DNA of 64,000 bases from Primulina eburnea (Eukaryota > Streptophyta > Magnoliopsida > Lamiales > Gesneriaceae). Position 1 is the first letter of the stretch; every line of letters starts with the position of its first letter. Below, piece after piece: positions 11,359-22,880 of this stretch. The stretch is taken from the NCBI RefSeq assembly GCF_022965805.1, contig NC_133109.1, positions 511,001 to 575,000 on the forward strand. Direction: 5' to 3'. Below the pieces are notes generated by a model that saw only the letters and a list, made by a program, of their open reading frames with translations, searched no databases and was not told where the DNA came from. A program made the translations under genes and the position numbers.

Positions 11359-12152
11359 CAATTGCAGAAATGGAGGCTGAAGGATGAATCCAAGGGCAGT
11401 GTACTCTACACAATGTCAGATGGTTTGGTGAGATACATAGGTAGAATGTGGGTGCCTAGTGTTGATTTGATCAGAGAGGATATTCTGACAGAGGCACATG
11501 CATCTTTGTATTCCATTCGCCCATGAGGGACCAAAATGTACAAAGACTTGCAGGTTTTGTATTGGTGGCCAGGGATGAAGAGAGACATCCGTAGATTTGT
11601 GTCTGAAGACCTTACTTGTCAGCAGGTGAAGGCAGAGCATCAGAGGCCAGCAGAAATGCTTAAGCCACTCCCCATCCCAGAGTGGAAATGAGAGAATATT
11701 ACAATGGACTTTGTGGTTGGGTTGCCGAGGTCAGTCAGAGGATCAAAGTCTATTTGGGTTATAATGGATCGACTCACTAAGTCAGCGCACTTTTTGCCAG
11801 TGAAGACGACTTTCTCCATGACGCAGTATGCGGAGCTCTATATCAGGGAGATAGTTCGATTACACGGGATCCCAGTTTCAATCGCTTCCGACAGGGACCC
11901 GAGATTTACATCGTCCTTTTGGAAGAGCTTACATGCAGCCATGGGGACGAAGTTGCTTTTCAATACTGCTTTTCACCCGCAGACAGATAGCCAGTCTGAG
12001 CGAGTGATTCAAATTTTGGAGGATCTATTGCGAGCCTGTATGATCGATTTCCAGGGGACTTGGGAATCGAAGATACCTCTAGTGGAGTTTACCTACAACA
12101 ACAGTGTCTAATCATCCATTGGTATGGCTCCATACGAGGCATTGTATGGAAG
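11359..12152 (+). pseudogene. gypsy integrase, 5' part
   Basis: The zinc-binding region is present but damaged: a stop lies in SIRP*GTKMYKDL, and the first cysteine of the CxxC pair is lost (SEDLTCQQVKAEH). The catalytic core follows as MDFVVGLPRS, DRLTKSAHFLPV, HGIPVSIASDRDPRFTS and HPQTDSQSERV, so the D-D-E residues remain. The frame stops at 12111 and the gene is then cut at ALYG by the hAT insertion at 12153. Confidence 0.88.
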
Positions 12153-13020
12153 TAGGGATGGCAATGAGTAGGGTATTGGTCAGATTTCATACACCATCCC
12201 CATACCTATTTATTAAATTCATCCCCATACCCATCGGGTATTGAATTTCATCATCATCCCCAAACCCATCGGATTATCGGATACCCATACCCTACCCAAA
12301 TACCCTATTATCATATACAATTGAATTTTTTCAAATTAATTTGTTTCAATGAAGTTATGAATATTTAAAAATTATTTAAATGAACAATAAGAAAAATTAT
12401 TAATGATAAAAAATTGCAAAAGAAACTTTATAGAAAAAATAACAAAATATTAAAAATAGCCCAAGTTAAAAAAAAACCAAAACCAATAAAAAAACAAAGT
12501 CACGTACATTCCAAACTCCCAAAATTAATTGGTTAAAAAACACCCTAAAATGAATTGGGAAATATGCAAACAAAAAGGAATACAATGAACCATAATCAAG
12601 AAATAAAATATTTTCAATTTTTGAAGTCAAACATGGAATAAACTTAGCAGTGGAGAAGATGAGAAATTGAATGAAAAATAAAAAATGGTAAAACCTTGAA
12701 ACGTAAAAGTGAAAGGGAAGAGAAAAGAAAAAATACTGATTTACTTGGATTTGAGAAGATGAATCTTTAATATAAATAAGTATAATTACTATATATATAC
12801 ATATATACATACATATATACATACATACTTATATATATATTAATTTAAACGGGTATTCGGGTCGAGTGTGGGTCGGATTATATCAAACCCACCTCCATAC
12901 CCGAACCCGAAAATCTCCATAGCCAATTATTTAATCGGGTCTAAAAATCCCTCCATACCCTCTTCTATTCGGGTCGGATATCGGATCTTCCAACGGTTTC
13001 GGAGAAAATTTCCATCTCTA
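12153..13020. mobile_element. Non-autonomous hAT element (868 bp) inside the gypsy integrase
   Basis: It is flanked by a perfect 8-bp direct repeat TATGGAAG (12145-12152 and 13021-13028), the duplication size of hAT transposons. Its termini are TAGGGATGG and the inverse of TAGAGATGG, hAT-like. Subterminal regions carry many CGGGTA / TACCCG motifs in both directions, and a TA/CATA microsatellite lies near 12780-12840. It has no transposase. Removing it and one repeat copy restores the integrase reading LYGRKCRSPIHW. Confidence 0.87.
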
Positions 13021-13625
13021 TATGGAAGGAAGTGCAGATCACCGATTCATTGGGATGAAGTCGGTGAAAGAACAGAACTTGGTCCAGAGATAGTTCAGCA
13101 GACTGCAGATGTGGTGGCCAAGATTCGAGACAGGATGAAGACTAGCCAGAGTCGCCAAAAGAGCTATGCCGATAAGAGGATAAGAGATCTGGAGTTTACC
13201 GTAGGTGAGATCACGTCTTCGTGAAGATAGCAACCATGAAGGGAGTTTTGAGATTTGGGAAGAAAGGCAAGCTCATTCCGAGATTTATTGGACCTTTGAA
13301 ATTCTGTACAGAGTTGGGACACTAGCTATTGTGTTGCCCTTCCACCGAATCTGGCCGGGGTACACAATGTTTTCCATGTCTCGATGCTGAGGAAGTACCT
13401 AGCTAACCCTTCGTATGTGTTGAGTTACGAGCCGTTGCAGTTGGCTCCAGACTTGTCATATGAAAAAAGACCTGTCCAAATCCTAGACAGACAGGAGCAG
13501 AGAATTCGGAACAAAGTGACCAAGTTGGTCAAAGTCTGATGGCTAAATCAATTCATGGAGGAAGCCACTTGGGAGTCAGAAGCGGACATGAGGATTTGCT
13601 ACCCGGAGTTGTCTAGTAAGATTTA
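13021..13625 (+). pseudogene. gypsy integrase 3' part and chromodomain
   Basis: It resumes at GRKCRSPIHWDEVGE, then QKSYADKRIRDLEF, the GPFEIL block, and HNVFHVSMLRKYL after frameshifts near 13210 and 13330. It ends with a chromodomain-type tail (RPVQILDRQEQRIRNKV, EEATWESEADM), with a stop in place of lysine or leucine before WLNQF. Such chromodomains are thought to steer integration towards particular chromatin marks. Confidence 0.82.
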
Positions 13626-13662
13626 ATTTCGAGGACGAAATTTTTATAAGTGGGGGAGGAAC

Positions 13663-16405
13663 TGTAATGCTCAAATTCAGTACACGTATAATCTCATGCA
13701 TTTATTTAATTATTAAAGCATTTATTTAATTTTAAAATCAGTCTTAGTGGTGCATGATTTACTTAAATTGCATTATTTTAATGTTTATGTGATGCACGTT
13801 AAAATGTTTTTCGAGTTTCATGTTTCAGGCGATTATTCGATGCGGGACCGAGGAAAAGATACTGGTGACGATTTTGGCGATTTTTAATGCGGTATTTTAT
13901 TTTAAGTTAAGGATGGGGTATTTTAATTAAATTATTAAGTGTTAGTATTTTAAAGCCTAATTTATTTATTGGGTGACTTTAAGATTTTAAAACCTTTAAA
14001 GATTTAGTGTTTGTGATCTTTATTTTAATTAGGGGATTTTTTTTATTTAAAGGTTAGTAGGGATATTATTTTAATTAATTTGTTAATTGAGTTAACATTT
14101 TAATTAGTATCTTGATTGGCATGGTTAATGATATAATTAAGCAAAAATCACTCATTAATTATTTCTAACACATGCGCACACACTCTACACACACACATAC
14201 ACGTATCACACAACACACACAAACACATACACATCCATTCATTCATATTTTTGAAAAGAAACATAGGGCTCATATCTAGAGAGCAGCCGCCCCCCCACCC
14301 CTTCAGTTTCTAGCAAGGTTTTGTTGTGTTTTCTTCAAAGAAAATCGAGCCACCATCGTCCCAGATGAAGCCTCACTCTGTCTCCGCTTTGGTATCGCCG
14401 TATCGTGAGTTTTTCATATCAAAGGCACGTATTTTCTGTTATTTCTGCATTGTTCTCGTCATATTATGCGTTGTGTTGTCATTTTTGCGCAAAAATAGAT
14501 GTGTGATGCGTAGAAGTTTGAGCAATTATGTCTATATCACTTTTGAAACCATTTTTAGATCTAAATTACGTTTTTAGTGTATTTTTAAATACTGTGCTTT
14601 TTCGGTCGTGATTCTGAGAAAACTTTCGACACGAAAATTGTACAAAAATTTGATACCTTTGATTTGACAGTAAATTCAAAATAATTGGATAAACATTGAG
14701 TGAGTTATGAGATTTTTCGTGGGACTGCTCAAATTGCGTTTTTCAGAAAACAATGATATTGATGCGTTCTTGAAGTTTATTTGTTGCAGGCTTCGTTGAG
14801 GATCGACGGGTGATCGTTGCTGTGTCTAAGTATGCTTATTATGACGTTGGGTTGACATTTGAATTGTCGGTTAGTGTCGATAGGCACTTGAATATATTAG
14901 AAGTCGTAGGAAACTATTTGGTGTCAATTGCCACGTTTTTGAATTGTATGTGTCATAGGGTGGACGTCGTTGCTTTGGGTGTTTGTACGAATTTGAATCG
15001 ATTGTATGGCATACTAGGATGGGGCTCGGGGTGTCGGTTCATGGTCCGTACAATCGAGTCTATAATGGTAAGCATTTCATGTATTGAATTTTCGTGGGTT
15101 TGTAAGTCACGCAGGTACACGGAACCGGACACGGAACCTGGCACGGGGTACGTGCCTTCATTTTCTTCTTGGTGTCATTCTTGCGAGCCGACACGGACCC
15201 CTACACGGACTAGGGAATGGGGTCCGTGCGTTTGTTTTCTTTCACGGTGTCAATTTTGCGACCATACACGGACCCCTACACGGACCCTGGCACGGGGTCC
15301 TCGCCCTTCCTTATTTTTGGTATTTATTTTGCGCACCTACACGGACCTAGGTACGGGGTCCGTGTACTTCATGACTTTGGGAAAAATTATTGTTTGCTTG
15401 GGAGTTTCATGTCTGGGTTTAGCACGATGATTTAAATGAGGTCAAGTCACTAGTGTTTTAGAGTGTCTTTAAGTTATTTATGGAATTCGGTGGTGAGCAT
15501 GTGTACCAACGTCTAAGTTATGCAAGTTAAGTATGCAAATTCATGTTAGCATGTGCAGCAGCGGCCCTAAGTGAAATCCAACGAATCCCTCCACGTCAAG
15601 TAAGTATGTTGACATGCAAGATAATATTTTCAAGTTTTTGAGGTATGCTAAATGTCTTGTGACCAATTTATGTATGGGGTTGGAAAGCGTTAAATCATGA
15701 ACGGGGACCAACCTCTCCCGTTAAATTTTAAATGGGTTTAGATCGAGAATGGAAAGCATTAAATCATGAATGAGGACCAATCAGTCCGTTAAATTATGAA
15801 CGGGGATCTCATGTATGTGGCAGTGGATCTTCCCTGTCAGCCTAGTACTGTGGTTTTGTCTTATCAGGTGATTATGTTATGGGTCACTTGCTTTGAAACA
15901 TGCCTCTATGCAAAATGACGAAGTTATGTATGTTTAAGTATGCAAGCATGTTTAAGAAAAGTTTAAGTTGATGACACGTCTAATTATGTATGTACGTATG
16001 TTCAGGTTTTGTTATGCAAGTTCAGGTTTTAAGTATGTATGTTCTATTTTCAAGTTGCATGTGATTTTATTATATAGTACTTGTTACTCCCAGTTTATAC
16101 ATGTTGAGTCTTTAGACTCACTAGACTTGATCGATGCAGGTGAGAATGTTTGTGAGGAGACTGAAGGTGGGGACCAAGGAGCGGGCTTCGACTGAGCGGG
16201 AGGCTAAACCCGAGGACCGCCATGTTTTAAGTTTTATGAAAACATTCAATACTTTTGTCAAACTTTAAATTTCAAATCTTTTGTTGCAACAACTTGTGAG
16301 ACGTACAGTTTATTTCTTTTATCGAATTTTGATTGTTCACATTTTAATTAAGAAAATTTTAAATTTTTTCCGTAAATTTTGAGTAGTAAAAGTACGGTAG
16401 TTACA
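13663..16405 (+). repeat. 3' LTR of the gypsy element (about 2.74 kb)
   Basis: It starts TGTAATGCTC just after the purine tract GTGGGGGAGGA and ends AGTTACA. It includes a CA-rich stretch (about 14165-14235), a transcribed-looking leader, and four tandem ACACGGACCCC…GGGGTCCGTG units (15113-15365). It also carries two large blocks missing from the 5' LTR. Open frames inside it are by-products of the repeat units. Confidence 0.8.
15113..15365 (+). repeat. Tandem hairpin-forming repeat in the gypsy LTR
   Basis: Four imperfect units of about 76 bp, each holding ACACGGACCCC … GGGGTCCGTG, an interrupted palindrome. The 5' LTR has three such units at about 7387-7563. The unit number differs between the two LTRs, as expected for tandem slippage. 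Confidence 0.75.
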
Positions 16406-16619
16406 AAATGAGTCGCTGATATTTCGTCAGGAGTGACGTCTCCTTATCAGTAAGGCCCCGCCCTCCATCAATGGAGGACCGAAGCCCTTCAATTTTTGTC
16501 CAGACTGCCAGCGTCTTCTCCAACATGATCTTTTCAAAAATGGCCTTGCGGGAAGCTATCATTGAGGCCATAAATTCCCTCAAAAGATCTGGCTCACTTG
16601 AACTGCCTGCCTTCACCAT
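16401..16619 (-). pseudogene. Antisense accessory ORF of copia copy A, truncated
   Basis: Starts ATG (MVKAGSSSEPDLL) and continues about 70 codons on the strand opposite to ORF3 and the LTR. Its closest relative is the antisense ORF at 53847-54185 in copia copy B; shared blocks are MIASRKA, EKTLAVWT and KYQRLI. The 3' end is lost where the gypsy LTR end abuts at 16405, which supplies an artificial stop. I do not recognise the protein family; it looks helical and charged. It lies about 40 bp downstream of a conserved TATA box (16655-16667). Confidence 0.6.
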
Positions 16620-16654
16620 TTTGATATATTTTGTTTGCAACAATAACCTCTCTA

Positions 16655-16667
16655 CATGTATTTATAG
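16655..16667 (-). promoter_or_regulatory. TATA box of the antisense ORF (copy A)
   Basis: On the minus strand this reads CTATAAATACATG, identical to the site at 53799-53811 upstream of the antisense ORF of copy B. A CACGTG G-box (about 17019-17024) lies further upstream in the spacer between the two divergent ORFs. Confidence 0.6.
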
Positions 16668-17154
16668 ATGAAAGGATCTCTCGCATATGGACAGTCACTA
16701 GGAGTTAAAGAGGCTCTATGTCCAAGCTTTCAACAGTTCATTATCCTCGATTAGTCTTTAATCTACATGCTTAGGGGGAAAATGGTTAAGTCATTAATTA
16801 AATAGACTTCTCAACCGTTTCCTTCTAACTACATTATTCATGCGGTTCATTTTACTTGGGCACGAGACCTCCACGTCATCTCATAAATAATTACGCAATA
16901 TTTTTTTACTGCCTCTGGTTGACGTGACAGCTTTCACTTTTTTAAAATTCAAATAAATTCTTTTACCGCCGCCCAAGTTGTTCAAAATTTACAAAACACT
17001 CTCCATTAACAGTCCTCCACGTGGACTGACTAGTGATAATCTGAACCGCAAATACATACTCTTCATTTGAAACCATACTGAGCTTACCTTTCTATTACAA
17101 ACTCTATCGCATATTCATCTAACCTGCATGTACTTAGTTGAAAACTCGCGATAA

Positions 17155-19806
17155 ATCAAGAAAATTGATGCCTCAATTGCTCAGAATACAATCGCTGTTA
17201 ACTTCGCGTCCATATTTGTCATGCACAACAAAGAAATGAAAGCCATTTTTCGCACAATTGAACAATCTGGGCTTCGCTCTTTTCTGGGCTGCAGCTTCAA
17301 ATACTCAGACACACTACTCAAGGAATTCTTCGACTCTGCGCACATGAAGAACGGCGAAATTATTTGCGTCATCCAAAACAAAAACCTTCTATTCACACAG
17401 AAGATGTTTGCTGAATTGTTCAGCCTACCAATGGAAGGAGTAACTGATTTCTCTACACTACCTAATGGGAATATTGATATCTGGCGTAATGCCTTCTCAG
17501 ACACCGACTCTCCAATCTCTCATCGAACCTGTAAAAAACGAGAATTAAAGATTGCATCCAGATTGCTGGCAGATATTGTTGCCAAAGGATTGCTTGTCAA
17601 AGCTGGTGCTTATGATAAAATCACTTTGGAGAAATTTCTGGTTATGGCCACTATCTCATCCAACCTGCAAGTTAACTGGTCTGACGTTCTCTTCAGTATA
17701 TTGGTGGCCATGATCAATAAAGAAAATCAATCGCAAGGCTTTGCGGTTCCAATCTGCCATATGCTACTTGATGTCGGGGTTCAACTAGTTGATATGATTG
17801 AAGTTGGCAAAACTAAGCTCTTCACCTGGGTATCGGTTGAAAAATTTATAAAAAAAAAATCGATCGGACGAGGAGATAGTCTCCATCAAAACTGAAACCG
17901 GAGAAGAGTTTGTCAAACAAAAGAAATGATTCACAACCGCTTCGACCGCCAAGGAAACAAAGAGGAAGCTGGTTCTGAAAACAAGCTCCTATGATTAATC
18001 CAAAGATAATGTTCCAGTTGCCCAAGTCTTTAAAAAGAACAGAACTGCAAAACCAGCAAAGATCAAACTGGTCAAGCATCTTTCTGCCCCTCTGATCCCT
18101 GCTCCAAACCCTGCAATCTCTGCCACTAAGTTGAAAGGGAATAAAATTACAGAGACAGCAATTGAGTCCTCTTATTCTGGACTTCCCATCATTCTCTCCT
18201 CAGATAAAGGCAAACATGTGATGATTGAGAACCCACCTCGAAACAACGCAGCTCATACGACCATCGTACTCGGAAACGAATGTGTGAATGAGGCTATTCA
18301 GAAAAAGATCAAGATGTTTGATAAATGGGTTCAATATCGAACGACTGTGACTTTTGATTCATTACTTGAAATCGGAAAAGTAAAAGCAGCCACTAAGCTG
18401 GAACGGTCCATTTTGGAATGGGCAGAAACGGCTGATATTCAAACCGCTCTTCAACGGCAAGACTTTCTGGAACTTCAAATGAAAGAAAGCACTCTCCGAA
18501 TCATCATACGGTTGAAGAGAGATAATTTTGATCCTTTTTGTCCTACTGCCAAGGATGACTCAGCATTTATCTCTCAACTTGAGATGGACGCATTATCGCT
18601 GGCTATGAGAGTCGCTCAAATGCGACAGGAACTCAATCTTCCAGCTGCTACTGAACAGGGCAAGTTCGATTCTATGATGAATATCAATGAAAATTTAAGT
18701 TCAGAACAGTTCCACACCATCTCTACGAAAAAGGACTCATCATCTATCTCTCCCGATACAAGCACTAAACCCCCTTCACCAGTATTTACTATGCCAACTC
18801 AATCGGGTGATGCAGAAACACAGAGTCATCAGATTGCCACCAATATTCGATCCGAGTCTCCATCAATCTCTGTAATGGATTAGTCTACCCATCCGTCTAC
18901 ACGTGGTACCTCAGCTGATCAAAAGGTTTCTGTTGATGAGGCAGAATAATTTTTATCCGACTTTGATAAAGTTGTCACCTTTCAGGATTATCCAATGATA
19001 TCTTCCCCTATTTCTCCCACCAAGGATGATCCGATATCTCCCTCAGAACAACTATTGTCCTCGCCCAAGGAAGCAAAGATAAATGATCCTTTGGTGCATA
19101 TAAATTCTCCTCCATCCAGTTCTTCGCCACCAAAACATGAGGCACCAACTGAAACCGGCTCTAAAAGATCTGTCTCCACTGAGAATATTGATCAGACCAT
19201 TGAGAACATTACAAATGAACTCCTTGAGCTAGAACCATCAAAAGATGCCGGTAAAATATCTTCTACTCAATTAGTTTCTTTCCAAAACAGGCTACTATAT
19301 GAAGAAGGAGATCCTGAACAACAAGAGGATCCAGAAGAAGGTTGTCAGAAGTAGATTCTGACAACATTAAATACCATGGATCAATCTATTTCGGCTCTCA
19401 ATAGAAAACAATTTGCTCTCCAAGAAGACTTTCGATCAATCAAGGAAGACTTTCGATCAGTCAAGACTGCTTTCCGAAATGATCTTTCTACCATGGAAAC
19501 AAGTCTTTCTCTTTCGCAGGCTAAACATAATTCTGCCCATCTCAACATGTGCCTTGGTCTTTCGGAGCAAATGACTCGTCTGCAAACAAATCTAGAACAA
19601 CACCTCGATGCCCAAGGTGCTCAGCTTGCGGAAATCATGACTTTCCTCGTACAAGGTGATGTCAAAAAGGGGGAAAGAGATCGGTAAAAGAAAATTCAAG
19701 ATGCAAAACTATCTGTACTGAAGGAATTACGTGAGTCAAGAAAAAAGGAAGACAAAGCTAAAGTTGAGGATCAAATAAAGGAAATTAGCAATCTCAAACA
19801 ATTGTG
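17155..19806 (+). pseudogene. ORF3 of copia copy A (accessory protein after pol)
   Basis: A long reading frame broken into open blocks 17221-17895, 18131-18883, 18995-19354 and 19376-19687. The initiator seen in copy B (ATGGCT) is ATTGAT here. The N-terminal domain (about 230 aa) contains FRTIEQSGLRSFLGCSFKYS, CVIQNKNLLFTQKMFAELFS and FLVMATISSNLQVNWSDVLF. This pattern resembles the plant-transposon-associated domains found in accessory ORFs of plant retroelements. A middle domain has EWAETADIQTALQR and FDPFCPTAKDDS. A Ser/Pro-rich linker follows, then a heptad-like coiled coil (from MDQSISALNRKQ). Length and order match copy B. The function is unknown; the position after pol corresponds to the envelope-like ORF of SIRE elements, but no clear membrane segment is seen. 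Confidence 0.7.
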
Positions 19807-19923
19807 AAATACTTTGAACATTGTAATTTCATTCACTTAATGAAATACAATTATTTTGCTCTTTTAAATCTTATGCTGAATAATCTTCCAGCTGGATTTT
19901 GTCATCACCAAAAAGGGAGAAAT

Positions 19924-21053
19924 TGTTGAAGCAAGAATTTTGACGTATTACAAAAACAAGACAGTATTTCGGTTCATATATTTGACATATATCAGTTCAA
20001 CCATCTAGCTCAAATTATGGTATATCTTTCTAACCGGTTAAAGCTAAAAGAAGTTTCAACCGCTTATAAGAACCAGATAATATAAAGGAGCATTTATTGA
20101 TCAAAGACATTCTCTGACCGGTTTAATGCATTTAAAGTATTACACCATCTTGAAGTCTATGTATATACATCTGCTCCAAGATTGATCTGCATTTATGATC
20201 CTATCCCAAAGAAGAGAGACCAAGTGTAGACTGCATGTTCTGATGCTTAATACAGTTTCTATAAAAGGAACTCCTCAGGAAAAGTGCTTCAGAACAATGC
20301 TGAGCAAAAAGAAGATTAAATGCGTTCATTAAAGAACATTTAATGCTCATAAATACGATAGCGACTCATTTGTTCAGAGAATCAGGTTAACGTTGCTATG
20401 TCCTTCCCGAACGTTAAAGCAATCGTGTATATTAACAGAAGAGTGTGCCAAGCAGATGCCAGTTCTTTTCAGCTCACAATTGAATCGCAACAGAGCACTC
20501 TAAAAGTTCATATACCTCATCGCTCAATCAGCATGCACAAAAACAGAAATTCAGTTGATCAATTTTAGGATCATTTTCGTGCTACTCACAACAAACCTTT
20601 ATTTTCATCAGTAACTTGTTGGTTATTTGATCAAGTCTTGTTATCTGGTGAACTGAGTGTTCTTAATATCCAGAAGTATAAAGTCATCACTAAGAGTTCC
20701 AATACAGGCAGTGTGATAAGTCCTGATTGGAGTGGGCTGTTGCAAACACGTTGTAAAGCCAAAGTATTTTAGTGGAATCCTTCCTGGAAAAGGAAGAAGG
20801 GGTGACGTATGAGTGTTAAATCTCCGAACATCCATAAAAATCTTGTGTTGTTTACTTATCGCAAGCTCTTATCTTTTTAACTGCAACTTGTTAAGTCTGC
20901 TTAAAGTGTTTGAACCGTCATTGGAAATTGTGAAATGTTTTCCGCACTCATAAGTGGTTCAACTTTCCAACCGTTTGAGAAAGAATTTTCAACCGCCTAA
21001 AAACGTTTGAAGAAAAACTTATTTTAAACAAGAAAATTTGAAAGAGTTCATTT

Positions 21054-21093
<40 letters not shown>

Positions 21094-21121
21094 ACCTCTA
21101 AATTCTTTCCCGATTCTAACA
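19924..21121 (+). repeat. LTR of copia copy A (TGTTGAAG…TCTAACA)
   Basis: It starts right after the purine tract and ends before ACCATAAAAT-type flanking DNA. Its body matches the inverse of the LTRs at 49318-50513 and 59617-60813, including the block TGACGTA…CTCCGAACATCCATAAA near 20803-20840. A 39-C homopolymer (21055-21093) lies where relatives have a short C-rich motif. Confidence 0.85.
21055..21093 (+). repeat. Homopolymer of 39 C
   Basis: Lies in the copia LTR just before ACCTCTAAATTC. Related LTRs have only about 5-7 C at this point, for example at about 62318. The length in the assembly may be unreliable. Confidence 0.9.
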
Positions 21122-21522
21122 CCATAAAATAATATTTTTTATCTTTTAAAACTCTTTGTTTGCCCAAAATCGGCTTCCTAGAAAAAATCGAGCTCGACTC
21201 GTAAAATAATTCGAACTCAAACATTTTTAGGGAAATTAAATCATTTTTAAATCATATAAGGAAGCCTTGCCATTATTTAATTAAAAATACATATTCTTGT
21301 CTTGGTCGTCCCCGATCTCCTTTTCCCTGCTTTTATCGAATATTTGGGTAAAAATCTTTAATTTTATGAAATCATGCCATATTATCATTTAATCATGAAA
21401 TCATGCATTTAATCATATAATAAATATCATGCTAGCATTAAAAGAATTTAAATAAAACAATTAAGTAATAAAATAATTTTGAATGCATGTGGTTTACGTA
21501 GACTGATTTTTCAAACGTTACA
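21122..21522. other. Spacer between copia copy A and the pararetrovirus
   Basis: AT-rich sequence without coding signal. It may be host DNA or part of an older element. Confidence 0.3.
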
Positions 21523-21574
21523 ATAAACATTAAGATAAATATTCTCGAGTTAAAAATCAGGTAAATGATTATCT

Positions 21575-22880
21575 TCACCTTTTTTTATAAATGATTTCAA
21601 AATCAAAAGTAGCTAAATGATCCTGCCATCTTGCAAACATTTGCTTATAGACATCATGTTTAAAAACTTTATTAAACATAAATTTTGCAGATTTGCAATC
21701 ATTTTTTATAATAAACTTTTGATTATATAAATCATTTTGAACTTTTAAAATACATCTTACAATAGTTAAAATTTCTTTTGCTACTGTAGAATAATTTTTC
21801 TGGGCATTATTCCATTTTCCAAAATAAAATCTGATAAGATATTCTTGTTTTGTTTGTGGATCTATCTGTTTTAATATTCCTCCAAAACCTATATCCGAAG
21901 AATCTGTTTCAACAACTTTATCCCATTGAGGATTTGCAAGTATAAGAAAAGGAAGATTTTTAACCTTTTCTTTAATATTTTTAACTGCTTTAGTTTGTTT
22001 TTCAGACCAAGGTAAATGATTTTGCTTTAGTCTATCATATAAGATAGCAGAATCATTGGTTAAATTTTTTATATAAGGAGAAATATAATTTAAACTTCCT
22101 AAAAATCTTTGTAACTGAGTTTTATCAGTTATTATATCAGGAAATTTTGAACCAAATTCTATACTTCTTTGAATAGGAATTATTTTTCCATTTTCAATCA
22201 TATGACCAAGAAATCGGATATTAGTTTGAAACAAAATCATTTTAGATTTTGATATAACAAGACCATTTTGAATAACAATATTTTTAAACATATCTAAATG
22301 TTAAAAATGTGTTTAAATATCATTTGAAAATACTAAGATATCATCTATATAAACAATTACAAAATTGCTATAAGAATAAAAAAATATCATTCATAATTTG
22401 TTAAAATTCTGAAGGGACATTTTTAAGGCCAAATGGCATGACTGTCCATTCATAATGTCCTATTAAAACATTGAAAGCAGTTTTATATCTATGAGAATCT
22501 TCTGTTTGAATCTATCAAAATCCTGTTTTTAAATCAAATTTTAAGAATATAATTGCATATAGTAATCTATCTAATAAATCATTTTTTATTAGGGATAGGA
22601 TGCTTAATCCATTTTAAAACCTTATTAAGAGGTTGATAGTTTATGACTAATCTAGGAACTCCTCTTTCCTGCTCAGAATGTTAATAACATAAAAAGCAGT
22701 ACATGACCAAGGAGATTGAGAATGTTTTATTAAACTTTTTTTCTAACAAAGAATGAATTTTATTCTTACATAATTCTAAGTATTCAGAATTCATCTGACA
22801 AGGACGAGCCTTGGTAGGAATATTCTTTTCATCAAAATTTTCTTCATAAGGAAGAGAGATAATATGCTTCTTTCTATTCC
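21575..22880 (-). pseudogene. Pararetroviral reverse transcriptase–RNase H
   Basis: The upstream half is frameshifted but keeps MPFGLKN (about 22420-22440) and the catalytic box YIDD (22341-22349, followed by ILVFSND). The 238-codon open block at 21575-22291 carries the thumb/connection (FLGHMIENG, FLGSLNYISPYI) and the RNase H signature ETDSSDIGFGGILKQ, where the usual DAS is DSS. The segment ends FDFEIIYKK. The enzyme would copy pregenomic RNA into DNA in the cytoplasm. The upstream half has several stops. Confidence 0.85.

Larger units (their letters stand above)
7156..16405 (+). mobile_element. Ty3/gypsy chromovirus retrotransposon, decayed, with nested insertion
   Basis: The whole element runs from a shortened 5' LTR (7156-8202) through primer site, gag, protease, reverse transcriptase, RNase H, integrase and chromodomain to a long 3' LTR (13663-16405). 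The end signature, an ATTTCGAGGACGAAAT block followed by GTGGGGGAGGA and TGTAATG, is typical of the Tekay/Del chromoviruses. Stops, frameshifts and a hAT insertion make it non-functional. I find no matching 5-bp target duplication at the two ends, so one end may have been altered by deletion or recombination. Confidence 0.88.
16406..21121 (+). mobile_element. SIRE-like Ty1/copia element copy A, 5'-truncated
   Basis: This region is the reverse-complement counterpart of 49318 to about 54065. It contains the antisense ORF, the divergent spacer, ORF3 and one LTR. Gag, protease, integrase and reverse transcriptase are absent, because the gypsy LTR end directly adjoins the antisense ORF. Orientation is plus, shown by the purine tract AAAAAGGGAGAAA before the LTR. 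Confidence 0.85.

Noticed and set aside
12466..12822. 118-codon minus-strand frame
   Set aside because: Low-complexity AT-rich sequence (I/Y/F runs) within the non-autonomous hAT element; no domain.
15113..15365. CRISPR-like spaced repeats
   Set aside because: The context is a plant retrotransposon LTR; the units are palindromic tandem repeats, with similar spacers rather than unique ones.
14810..15435. Several overlapping open frames, the longest 206 codons
   Set aside because: They fall in the gypsy LTR and consist of translated tandem units; similar frames exist in three phases, as expected for a repeat without stops.
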